Positions 6,124-12,613 of a stretch of DNA of 23,781 bases are shown in pieces. The notes beneath the pieces were generated by a model. That model worked only from the letters and a program-made list of their open reading frames with translations, made no database searches and had not been told where the DNA came from. The stretch spans positions 1-23,781 of the forward strand of contig NZ_CAMLDX010000052.1 of NCBI RefSeq assembly GCF_946478885.1, in the 5' to 3' direction. The first letter of the stretch is position 1. Each line of letters begins with the position of its first letter. The translations under genes were made by a program, and so were the position numbers. The DNA comes from an uncultured Bacillus sp. GTDB lineage: Bacteria; Bacillota; Bacilli; Bacillales_B; DSM-18226.

Positions 6124-7077
6124 ATGAGATTATGGATGTTGATTATTGCAGCTGTAATCCTGTCATTTACATCACTGTTTGTCGGTTCGATCGATATTAA
6201 GCTGAGTGATTTGCTAAATTGGGAGTCTGATAAGATTCAAGTCTTTTTAATCAGCCGGGTACCTCGTTTAATGTCGATTATTTTAGCAGGGGCAGGAATG
6301 AGTATTGCGGGTCTGATTATGCAAAGTTTAAGTCGAAATAAGTTTGTCTCTCCAACAACAGCCGGCACATTAGATGCAGCGAAATTAGGAATTTTGATTT
6401 CAATGTTATTTTTTGCGAATGTAACATACATGCAGCAAATTATTTTTAGTTTTTTATTTGCCTTAGCCGGCACTTTAATTTTTATGCAAATTTTAGATCG
6501 TATTAAATTTAAAGATGCGATATTTGTTCCGTTAATCGGGATTATGTATGGGAACATATTATCCTCTATTACGACATTTTTTGCTTATGAAGCAGATCTT
6601 CTACAGAATATCTCGTCATGGCTGATGGGGAGCTTCACATTAATTATTGCCGGTCGCTATGAGCTATTATATGTAGGAATTCCAGCAATTATTTTAGCAT
6701 ATCTTTATGCGAACAAATTTACTGTAGCCGGTATGGGAGAAGATTTCGCAAAGAATTTAGGCGTAAGCTATAAATTTGTGCTAAATATAGGTCTTGTTCT
6801 TGTTGCGGTTATTTCTACAACTGTCGTACTAACTGTCGGCGTTATCCCGTTTTTAGGATTAATTGTGCCTAACATTGTATCTCTTTACTTGGGTGATAAT
6901 TTACGCAAAACCATCCCGCATACAGCAGTACTTGGAATTGTATTTCTGTTACTATGCGACATTATTGGACGTATAATCATCCATCCTTACGAGATTCCGG
7001 TTAACGTTACTGTTGCTGTAATCGGTAGTGCGATCTTCTTAATTATGCTGTTTAGGGGGAGAGCCTATGCGAAGTAA
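6124..7077 (+). CDS. yclN: Siderophore ABC transporter permease YclN (FecCD family)
   Basis: A 317-residue inner-membrane permease with about nine hydrophobic helices. It forms half of the membrane channel of an iron-siderophore importer. Family blocks seen include ISRVPRLMSIILAGAGMSI (about 43-61), QSLSRNKFVSPTTAG, and the conserved GVIPFLGLIVPNIV region (about 239-252) that contacts the ATPase. The sequence matches my memory of B. subtilis YclN, part of the YclNOPQ petrobactin transporter, along most of its length. The start has a modest GAGGG site 7 bases before it. The downstream yclO start overlaps its end by 11 bases, indicating translational coupling. Iron control comes from the upstream Fur box. 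No siderophore biosynthesis genes are nearby, so uptake of a siderophore made elsewhere or by other organisms is possible. Confidence 0.93.
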   Translation: MRLWMLIIAAVILSFTSLFVGSIDIKLSDLLNWESDKIQVFLISRVPRLMSIILAGAGMSIAGLIMQSLSRNKFVSPTTAGTLDAAKLGILISMLFFANVTYMQQIIFSFLFALAGTLIFMQILDRIKFKDAIFVPLIGIMYGNILSSITTFFAYEADLLQNISSWLMGSFTLIIAGRYELLYVGIPAIILAYLYANKFTVAGMGEDFAKNLGVSYKFVLNIGLVLVAVISTTVVLTVGVIPFLGLIVPNIVSLYLGDNLRKTIPHTAVLGIVFLLLCDIIGRIIIHPYEIPVNVTVAVIGSAIFLIMLFRGRAYAK

Positions 7078-8023
7078 TAGGACAAAGTTGATCCTTTTAG
7101 CCGTTTTAAGTATTATTTGCATTTTGCTTTACGGATTCTATGATATCAAGGGCGGGTTTGATTACGCCTTTCCAAAACGAATGATTCGAGTGGCGGCAAT
7201 GATGGTAACCGGCTGTGCGATTGCCTATTCGACGGTCGTGTTTCAGACGATTACCCATAATCGTATTCTAACCCCTTCTGTTATGGGACTTGATTCCATG
7301 TATGAGGTAGTACAAACATTAATTTACTTTTTTGCGGGGTCTATGTCCGTTTGGGTATTAAATAAATACTTAAACTTTGGTATAGCGATTTTTGCAATGG
7401 TTCTATTTGCACTGATTCTGTATCGTTTCTTATTCCGGGCAGATAAGCATCCTATTTATTTGCTGCTTTTAATTGGGATGATTTTAGGGACGCTTTTAGG
7501 AAGTCTCGTGACTTTTTTACAAGTGCTGATTGATCCGGTTGAATATTTAAGCCTACAAAATCTTTTATTTGCGAACTTTACCAACGTAAAGGCCGATTTA
7601 TTGTATCTCGCCATAGGCATCTTACTTATCGCCTTTCTATTCGGTTACCGCATGATCAGAAAGTTGGATGTTATGTCGCTTGGCCGTGAAAATGCCATTA
7701 ATCTTGGCGTTAACTATGATCAGATGGTCATGAATGTATTGATATTATCATCGGTTTTAATTGCGACGGCAACAGCGCTGGTTGGTCCGATTACGTTTTT
7801 AGGATTAATCGTTGCGAATCTTTCCTACCAATTTTTAGCTACCTATAAGCATTCCGTATTAATCTTGGGAGCAAGTTTAATTAGTATTATCGCACTGGTA
7901 GGCGGTCAGTTTTTTGTTGAACATATTTTTGAATTACGTACAACATTAAGCGTTATTATTAACTTTATCGGTGGTATTTACTTTATTTATTTATTACTAA
8001 AAGAAAGTAGGTCAGGTCGATGA
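7067..8023 (+). CDS. yclO: Siderophore ABC transporter permease YclO (FecCD family)
   Basis: A 318-residue polytopic permease, the partner of YclN. Hydrophobic helices run throughout. The family segments FPKRMIRVAAMMVTGCAIA (about 36-54), NRILTPSVMGLDSMYE and LVGPITFLGLIVANLSYQFL (about 238-257, the coupling helix region) are present. The ATG at 7067 lies inside the last codons of yclN with GGGGGAGAG just upstream, and its stop overlaps the yclP start in an ATGA arrangement. The tight overlaps with yclN and yclP indicate one polycistronic message. The specificity assigned to B. subtilis YclNOPQ (petrobactin and its precursor) is inferred for this copy. Confidence 0.93.
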   Translation: MRSNRTKLILLAVLSIICILLYGFYDIKGGFDYAFPKRMIRVAAMMVTGCAIAYSTVVFQTITHNRILTPSVMGLDSMYEVVQTLIYFFAGSMSVWVLNKYLNFGIAIFAMVLFALILYRFLFRADKHPIYLLLLIGMILGTLLGSLVTFLQVLIDPVEYLSLQNLLFANFTNVKADLLYLAIGILLIAFLFGYRMIRKLDVMSLGRENAINLGVNYDQMVMNVLILSSVLIATATALVGPITFLGLIVANLSYQFLATYKHSVLILGASLISIIALVGGQFFVEHIFELRTTLSVIINFIGGIYFIYLLLKESRSGR

Positions 8024-8796
8024 TTGAAATCAAGGGACTAACGAAACGTTTTGGTGAGCAACCAGTTGTAGATAATATAACGATTACCATTGAACCAGGG
8101 ACGATTACATCGTTTATTGGGCCGAATGGTGCCGGTAAATCAACACTTCTTTCCATGGTAAGCCGATTATTAGATGCAGATAGCGGGGAAGTGTTGCTTG
8201 ATCAAACGAACGTAAAGAAGTGGAAGTCAGATGAGCTTGCGAAACGAGTTTCCATTTTGAAGCAGGCCAATTATATTAATGTCCGTCTGACGGTACGTGA
8301 GCTAATTGCATTTGGTCGCTACCCTTATTCAAAGGGACGTCTTTCACCGGAAGACAATACATTCATCACACAAGCCATTGAATATATGAATTTAACAGAA
8401 ATCGAGGATAAGTTTTTGGATGAATTATCAGGAGGACAGAAACAGCGGGCGTTTATTGCTATGGTTATTGCGCAGGATACGGAATATATATTGCTGGATG
8501 AGCCTTTAAATAACTTAGATATGAAGCACTCTGTTCAAATCATGAAGATTTTACGTCAGCTTGTCGATGAGTTGGGGAAAACAGTAGTCATTGTCTTGCA
8601 TGATATTAACTTTGCGTCTGTCTATTCGGATCGGATTGTCGCCTTGAAAAACGGAAGGCTAGTGAAAAACGGACCGACGCACGATATTATTAATTCGAAT
8701 GCACTCCGCGAAATTTACGATATGGATATTCCGGTTCAAGAACAAAATGGCAGCCGGATTTGTGTATATTTTGATTCACATTCAGTTGCGAACTGA
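8020..8796 (+). CDS. yclP: Siderophore ABC transporter ATP-binding protein YclP
   Basis: A 258-residue cytoplasmic ATPase that powers iron-siderophore import with YclN and YclO. All motifs are intact: Walker A GPNGAGKST at 34-42, Q-loop region around Gln82, signature LSGGQKQR at 136-143, Walker B YILLDE at 156-161, D-loop NNLD and switch His194 (VLHD). The ATG overlaps the yclO stop by 4 bases. No clear terminator follows. The binding-protein gene 233 bases downstream has its own Fur-controlled promoter but may also receive read-through. Confidence 0.94.
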   Translation: MIEIKGLTKRFGEQPVVDNITITIEPGTITSFIGPNGAGKSTLLSMVSRLLDADSGEVLLDQTNVKKWKSDELAKRVSILKQANYINVRLTVRELIAFGRYPYSKGRLSPEDNTFITQAIEYMNLTEIEDKFLDELSGGQKQRAFIAMVIAQDTEYILLDEPLNNLDMKHSVQIMKILRQLVDELGKTVVIVLHDINFASVYSDRIVALKNGRLVKNGPTHDIINSNALREIYDMDIPVQEQNGSRICVYFDSHSVAN

Positions 8797-8926
8797 ATGA
8801 AATATGTCCTAGGGAAATGGCGAAAGCAGAACGGTTTATCAGGGTATTTTTTGCCGGAATAGCAGATGAAATGCAGTAAACTAATTTATTGCCGCCCTCT
8901 CATTTTGACAATATTCTAAAATGGTA

Positions 8927-8955
8927 TTGACGATAGGAATGAATAACTATATAAT
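8927..8955 (+). promoter_or_regulatory. Sigma-A promoter of yclQ
   Basis: TTGACG (8927-8932) and TATAAT (8950-8955) are separated by 17 bases. The -10 overlaps the start of an extended Fur-box inverted repeat. It gives the substrate-binding protein its own promoter. Confidence 0.85.
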
Positions 8956-8987
8956 GAGAATCGTTATCGATGATAATGATTCTCATT
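8953..8987. promoter_or_regulatory. Extended (double) Fur box upstream of yclQ
   Basis: AATGAGAATC (8953-8962) and GATTCTCATT (8978-8987) are a perfect 10-bp inverted repeat. Two offset Fur cores fit inside it: TGAGAATCGTTATCG (8955-8969) and TGATAATGATTCTCA (8971-8985). The second differs from TGATAATnATTATCA at one position. Such an arrangement could hold two Fur dimers over the -10. Confidence 0.85.
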
Positions 8988-9029
8988 AAAGGTTGAAGCA
9001 AATAATAACACATAGGGAGAGTTTGACAG

Positions 9030-10073
9030 ATGAAAAAATGGAAGATACCCATTGTAATGTTAGTTTTAACTTTACTGCTTGCTGCCTGCGGTTCTAATGA
9101 AGAAGGTACAGCGGAAAGCACAGCTGATAAGGCGGGAACAGAAGAAAGGGCAGTGAAAAATAAGGCTGCTAGTGATGAAAAAGGTCCTGCTTATCCGATG
9201 ACTATAACTCCAACCATTGCATCAACTGAAAGTGAAGAAAAAGGTACTATTCAATTTGAGGATGTAAAATTTGAAAAAATGCCTAAAAAAATAGTTGTAT
9301 TTGACTACGGATTCCTTGATACTTTAGATGCACTTGGTGTTGAAGGGGTTGTTGGAGTTGCTAAGGATTCTTCTCTGCCATCTTATTTAGAAAAATTTTC
9401 CGATGATGAATATCAAAACATTGGTACTTTAAAGAACCCATTATTGGAAGATATTGCGGAAATCAGTCCAGATGTTATCTTCATTTCCGGACGTCAATCT
9501 GCATTCTTTGAGGAATTAAGGGAAATCGCACCTGTTGTTTTCGTCGGTACATCACAGGATAATTACTGGAATTCTTTCTTAGATTCTGTAGATATCGCAG
9601 CAAAGATGTTCGGTAAAGAGGCTGAAGCAAAAGAATATCTTGCAAAATTTGATTCAGCATTGAATGACATTAAGAAATTAGCAGGTAATTATAAAACTAC
9701 TTTAGTAACCATGTACAACGAAGGTAAGCTGTCCGGATTTGGTCCAATCTCACGTTTCGGTTACATTTATGACACCTATGGCTTCAAGCCGGTTACAGAA
9801 GATATCGAAGCATCTTCTCACGGTTCGAACTTCGGTTTTGAGGCAATTTTAGAATTTGATCCTGAGGTCTTATTTGTCATTGACCGTACAGCAGCAATAA
9901 ATAATAATGTATCTAACATTGAAGCTGACTTAGAAAATGATATTATTAAAAAGACTACAGCTTATAAAAATAAACACATCATATACTTGGATGGTCCGCT
10001 ATGGTACTTAAGCGGCGGCGGATTACAATCTGAAATGGCAAAAATCAAAGAAGTTTTAGCAGAATTAAAATAG
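9030..10073 (+). CDS. yclQ: Siderophore-binding lipoprotein YclQ
   Basis: A 347-residue extracytoplasmic lipoprotein that captures ferric siderophore and delivers it to YclNO. The signal peptide ends in the lipobox LLAAC, so Cys20 is the predicted lipidated residue. An Ala/Glu/Lys-rich, probably disordered linker covers about 21-75. The two-lobed class III binding fold follows, with KIVVFDYGFLDTLDALGV, LLEDIAEISPDVIFISGR (first lobe) and EAILEFDPEVLFVIDR (second lobe). At 347 residues it is longer than B. subtilis YclQ (about 317 from memory), mainly through the linker. The ribosome binding site is GGGAGAG. Its own promoter and double Fur box separate its expression from the permease genes. 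Petrobactin-type catecholate specificity is inferred by homology. Confidence 0.93.
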   Translation: MKKWKIPIVMLVLTLLLAACGSNEEGTAESTADKAGTEERAVKNKAASDEKGPAYPMTITPTIASTESEEKGTIQFEDVKFEKMPKKIVVFDYGFLDTLDALGVEGVVGVAKDSSLPSYLEKFSDDEYQNIGTLKNPLLEDIAEISPDVIFISGRQSAFFEELREIAPVVFVGTSQDNYWNSFLDSVDIAAKMFGKEAEAKEYLAKFDSALNDIKKLAGNYKTTLVTMYNEGKLSGFGPISRFGYIYDTYGFKPVTEDIEASSHGSNFGFEAILEFDPEVLFVIDRTAAINNNVSNIEADLENDIIKKTTAYKNKHIIYLDGPLWYLSGGGLQSEMAKIKEVLAELK

Positions 10074-10092
10074 GTTCATCTTTTTGCAGTGG

Positions 10093-10140
10093 GACCGCGG
10101 GAACGTTGATCGATATATACGTTTCCGCGGTCTTGCTGTT
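10093..10140 (+). terminator. Long GC-rich hairpin terminating yclQ
   Basis: GACCGCGG (10093-10100) pairs with CCGCGGTC (10125-10132), and AACGT/ACGTT extends the stem inward past one G-T pair. The T-run after it is imperfect (TTGCTGTTTATTT), so termination may be partial. Confidence 0.7.
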
Positions 10141-10268
10141 TATTTATCCACATGAAATGAAGGGGAGGTAAACGATAAGAAAGATTGGGATTCTTCATCT
10201 TAGTCTGTTTCCTTCTCTTCATTTCTTCATTTTTCACGAATTCGTTAGGATCCAAAATTGGCGGCTAA

Positions 10269-10757
10269 CTATTTCAGTAGTTTTTCAAACGATACTTGTC
10301 GGTTGATCCAGTACATTAATGGCGCACCTATAGTCATGACCACTAATTCGCCCGCAGCAGTTGTCACCCATGTCAGGAGAAATGGCAGACCGAAGGCAAG
10401 ATTCAGTTCTATAGCGATGATGAACATTGTTAAGGTGAAGACGAGGGTATTGAAAATCATCCGTGCCCATATTCCTTTAAGAAACCGTATCGAAAAGATT
10501 GTGATAAGCAGGGACACAATGGACTGTCCTGTTCCGAAAACAAGGTCATAGGCAGCCATAGGAGAAAAAAGCAGGTTTGTTAGAAAAACGCCAAGAACAA
10601 TTCCATAAATGAACTTCTTATTAAAGACAATAAGATGATTAAAAATCTCTGAGATGCGGAACTGTACGTTCGTGAAGCCAAATGGCTGAATAACAGCAGA
10701 AACAACAATATATAAGGCTGCAACGATGCCGTTTACTGCAAGAGTTTTGATATTCAT
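10269..10757 (-). CDS. queT: Queuosine precursor transporter QueT
   Basis: A 162-residue membrane protein of about five hydrophobic helices, the substrate-binding (S) component of an ECF-type importer for the queuosine precursor preQ1 or preQ0. Family signs include the start MNIKTLAVNGIVAALYIVVS, the QFRISEIFNHLIVF segment and the SPMAAYDLVFGTGQS segment. The ATG at 10757 is preceded by AAGGAG, and that site is built into the tail of a preQ1-I riboswitch directly upstream, which independently supports the assignment. The ECF ATPase and T-subunit genes are not here, as expected for S components that share a common module. The gene points towards the hairpin after yclQ and is divergent from the TerC gene. 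Confidence 0.93.
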   Translation of the reverse strand: MNIKTLAVNGIVAALYIVVSAVIQPFGFTNVQFRISEIFNHLIVFNKKFIYGIVLGVFLTNLLFSPMAAYDLVFGTGQSIVSLLITIFSIRFLKGIWARMIFNTLVFTLTMFIIAIELNLAFGLPFLLTWVTTAAGELVVMTIGAPLMYWINRQVSFEKLLK

Positions 10758-10767
10758 GTTGTTCGCT

Positions 10768-10804
10768 CCTTAGTTTTTTTACGTGGGATGGTTTCGAACC
10801 ACGC
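10768..10804 (-). promoter_or_regulatory. preQ1-I riboswitch controlling queT
   Basis: On the minus strand, CGTGG (10803-10799) pairs with CCACG (10786-10782) around a loop TTCGAAACCATC. An A-rich tail TAAAAAAACTAAGGAG follows. This is the small class I preQ1 pseudoknot layout, in which the tail folds back into the stem. The tail ends in the AAGGAG ribosome binding site of queT, so ligand binding should shut off translation rather than transcription. Confidence 0.87.
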
Positions 10805-10829
10805 GCTACTATAATTCTTAAACTCTAGT

Positions 10830-10835
10830 ATTATA
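10830..10835 (-). promoter_or_regulatory. -10 element of the queT promoter
   Basis: TATAAT on the minus strand sits 27 bases upstream of the riboswitch, a suitable distance for its transcription start. The -35 region (TGGTAA at 17-base spacing) is weak. Confidence 0.5.
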
Positions 10836-10963
10836 CAACTTTTAAGCGAAATTACCAGCTCCATTTTCAGGTAATAGTGGATGAAGACTTGCATCATCAT
10901 TGATGGTTCATGCAATAGTAGCGTATATAATCATAAGGGAAGATTTCGTTTGAAAATAAATTC

Positions 10964-10992
10964 TTGACATTGTTCTGGTGATTCTTTAATAT
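10964..10992 (+). promoter_or_regulatory. Sigma-A promoter of the Mn2+ riboswitch / TerC gene
   Basis: TTGACA (10964-10969) and TAATAT (10987-10992) are separated by 17 bases. Transcription would start near 11000, just before the riboswitch. Confidence 0.85.
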
Positions 10993-11020
10993 ATATTTTA
11001 TAAGAATAAGAGCATACACC

Positions 11021-11113
11021 TAAAGGGGAGTAGCTTTTACAGCAAAGTCGTCATTACGGAGGTTATCTCCCGGCTTTGTTGGCAACGATTTAGTTGTTAG
11101 CAAGACCTTTACC
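11021..11113 (+). promoter_or_regulatory. yybP-ykoY manganese riboswitch
   Basis: The element has the family layout: TAAAGGGGAGTAGC at the 5' end, CGTCATTACGGAGG in the middle, then CTCCCGGCTTTGTTGGC and GCAAGACCTTTACC at the 3' end. TAAAGG (11021-11026) pairs with CCTTTA (11106-11111) to close the aptamer. The same 3' strand is also the 5' arm of a terminator, so Mn2+ binding should prevent termination (an ON switch). A TerC-family exporter downstream is the usual target. Confidence 0.93.
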
Positions 11114-11133
11114 AACAGGTAAGGTCTATTATT
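11103..11133 (+). terminator. Riboswitch terminator hairpin 1
   Basis: AGACCTTTACC (11103-11113) pairs with GGTAAGGTCT (11118-11127) with one bulged T. The tail is only ATTATTA, so it is a weak U-tract. The 5' arm is shared with the aptamer closing stem. Confidence 0.75.
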
Positions 11134-11144
11134 ATGGATCATTC

Positions 11145-11176
11145 AGACCTTTACCGGTATGGTAAAGGTCTTTATT
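11145..11176 (+). terminator. Riboswitch terminator hairpin 2 (near-copy of hairpin 1)
   Basis: AGACCTTTACC (11145-11155) and GGTAAAGGTCT (11161-11171) form a perfect 11-bp stem with loop GGTAT and a TTATT tail. The 5' arm is identical to that of hairpin 1. This hairpin does not overlap the aptamer and looks like a second, stronger terminator. Confidence 0.75.
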
Positions 11177-11338
11177 GTGTGCGTGAATTTTGAAGGAGGA
11201 TAAAAACGAAATGGGATAAATTACGATGATGCAATGAATCGCAAAGGAGAAAGGGTAGCTGTTACATGATCAGCAAAATAGAGACTGTAGCAGGATAAAT
11301 AATTCTAAAAATATTCAGGGGAAATAAGGAGGAAGTAT

Positions 11339-12136
11339 ATGGAATTATCAATATTAATGGAGTATGGCTGGGTATTGCTTGTGTTGATCGTGTTGGAAGG
11401 GCTACTGGCAACAGATAATGCGTTGGTGCTGGCGATTATGGTCAGACATCTACCGGAGGAAAAACGGCGAAAAGCTTTATTTTATGGACTTATTGGCGCA
11501 TTTTTATTTCGCTTTGGTTCTCTGTTTATTATCTCTTACCTTGTTGATGTATGGCAGGTTCAGGCGATTGGCGCTGCCTATCTGTTATTCATGTCTATCA
11601 ATCACTTAATTAAGAAGTTGGCGAAGGGAAAATCGAAGGAAGACGTGGAAGAACAGCAAATAGAGGAAAAGCCTAAGAAACAAAGCGGTTTTTGGATGAC
11701 TGTTTTCAAGGTTGAACTGGCAGATATCGCGTTTGCAATTGACTCTATTTTGGCTGCGGTTGCTCTCGGGGTAACGCTTCCGGAACTGCCGATTGCTAAT
11801 ATTGGAGGGATGAACGGCGGTCATTTTATTGTCATTTTGGCAGGAGGGATGATTGGATTAGTTATCATGAGATTTGCTGCAAATATGTTTGTAAAGCTGC
11901 TGGATAAGAAACCGGGCTTGGAAGTGGCTGCCTTTTGTATCGTGGGCTGGGTAGGAATCAAATTGCTTGTGCATACATTAGCTCATCCGCAGTTAGCGGT
12001 TCTTTCCCATTCATTTGCTGAATCTTCGGCATGGAAGGCAACTTTTTACATCGTGTTAATTGGCATCGCTGTTACAGGTTGGTTTCTATCCAAGCCGCAG
12101 CAGGCCATTGAATCGAAAAAAGAAGTGACAGAATAA
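11339..12136 (+). CDS. ykoY: TerC-family manganese exporter (YkoY/YceF type)
   Basis: A 265-residue membrane protein with about seven hydrophobic helices. TerC proteins of the YkoY/YceF type export Mn2+ and help load metal onto secreted proteins. The family acidic residues sit in membrane helices: Glu20 and Asp26 (VLEGLLATDNALVLAIM), and Glu126, Asp129 and Asp135 (VELADIAFAIDSILAAVAL). A charged cytoplasmic loop lies at about 92-116. AAGGAGGA precedes the ATG. The Mn2+ riboswitch in its leader is the strongest evidence for manganese as substrate; in B. subtilis the same riboswitch precedes ykoY. The choice of ykoY rather than another TerC paralogue rests on the riboswitch and overall likeness. 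Confidence 0.88.
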   Translation: MELSILMEYGWVLLVLIVLEGLLATDNALVLAIMVRHLPEEKRRKALFYGLIGAFLFRFGSLFIISYLVDVWQVQAIGAAYLLFMSINHLIKKLAKGKSKEDVEEQQIEEKPKKQSGFWMTVFKVELADIAFAIDSILAAVALGVTLPELPIANIGGMNGGHFIVILAGGMIGLVIMRFAANMFVKLLDKKPGLEVAAFCIVGWVGIKLLVHTLAHPQLAVLSHSFAESSAWKATFYIVLIGIAVTGWFLSKPQQAIESKKEVTE

Positions 12137-12240
12137 ATAGCGGACATAACAAAGGGATTACAACATAATAAAACTCCTGAGAGGCAGATGGGAATACTTA
12201 TGAAAGTGTGAACCCCCTAAACTTTATTTTCATTCATTTT

Positions 12241-12268
12241 TTGTTCGATGAAAAAATAACGGTATGAT
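12241..12268 (+). promoter_or_regulatory. Promoter of a candidate small RNA upstream of rodA
   Basis: TTGTTC (12241-12246) and TATGAT (12263-12268) are separated by 16 bases. The predicted start, near 12275, is about 340 bases before rodA and about 150 bases before a strong terminator. Confidence 0.5.
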
Positions 12269-12274
12269 CGTCCT

Positions 12275-12426
12275 TTTTTTACAAAATGGGGAGGAAGCCT
12301 GTACATTTTTTTGATACAAGCATATGTAATACTAGAGGATAATAAACATTATCCTTAGCGGCATACCCATAACCTCCTCTCTTTTTTACTGTATGTCTGT
12401 CCAATGTGACAGCATACAGTTTTTTT
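12275..12426 (+). ncRNA. Candidate structured RNA (about 150 nt) ending in an intrinsic terminator
   Basis: A transcript from the promoter at 12241-12268 would contain the following. Hairpin A is at 12297-12321 (GCCTGTA/TACAAGC, one mismatch). Hairpin B is at 12336-12355 (AGGATAAT/ATTATCCT, loop AAAC). A mostly unpaired CU-rich stretch contains AACCTCCTCTC, and a strong terminator closes the unit. GGAGG (12290-12294) can pair with CCTCC (12373-12377) and so enclose both hairpins; ATGGG (12286-12290) with CCCAT (12366-12370) is a competing pairing. There is no convincing ORF. I do not recognise it as a known riboswitch or named small RNA. It may be a free RNA with an anti-ribosome-binding-site patch, or a leader whose terminator gates rodA. 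Confidence 0.42.
12388..12426 (+). terminator. Strong intrinsic terminator upstream of rodA
   Basis: ACTGTATG (12388-12395) pairs with CATACAGT (12413-12420), with CTGTC/GACAG continuing the stem past one unpaired base, and seven T follow. It lies 252 bases after the TerC stop and 187 bases before rodA. Confidence 0.9.
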
Positions 12427-12498
12427 GAATTTCATACGAAAATGGGAGGTTTATATTCAATTTGCGGAAAAAAATATCCTTTAATATAGATTGAAATG

Positions 12499-12527
12499 TT
12501 GTGATCTGTACGATTTAAAAATATAAT
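12499..12527 (+). promoter_or_regulatory. Sigma-A promoter of rodA
   Basis: TTGTGA (12499-12504) and TATAAT (12522-12527) are separated by 17 bases, downstream of the terminator at 12388-12426. rodA can therefore be transcribed independently of the upstream RNA. Confidence 0.7.
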
Positions 12528-12613
12528 GAGAAGTTGAAGCGGATCTTCTGACCACCTTATAACGATACTTTTATATTTTTAAGGCAAACAGATCATCATA
12601 GAAGGTGAATTTA

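Noticed and set aside
10158..10309. AGGGGAGG followed by an open frame beginning ATA AGA AAG
   Set aside because: There is no ATG, GTG or TTG at the right distance, and the frame runs into the 3' end of queT. It is either a decayed start or chance.
12605..12613. GTG start three codons upstream for rodA
   Set aside because: The GTG is part of the AGAAGGTG ribosome binding site that serves the ATG at 12614.
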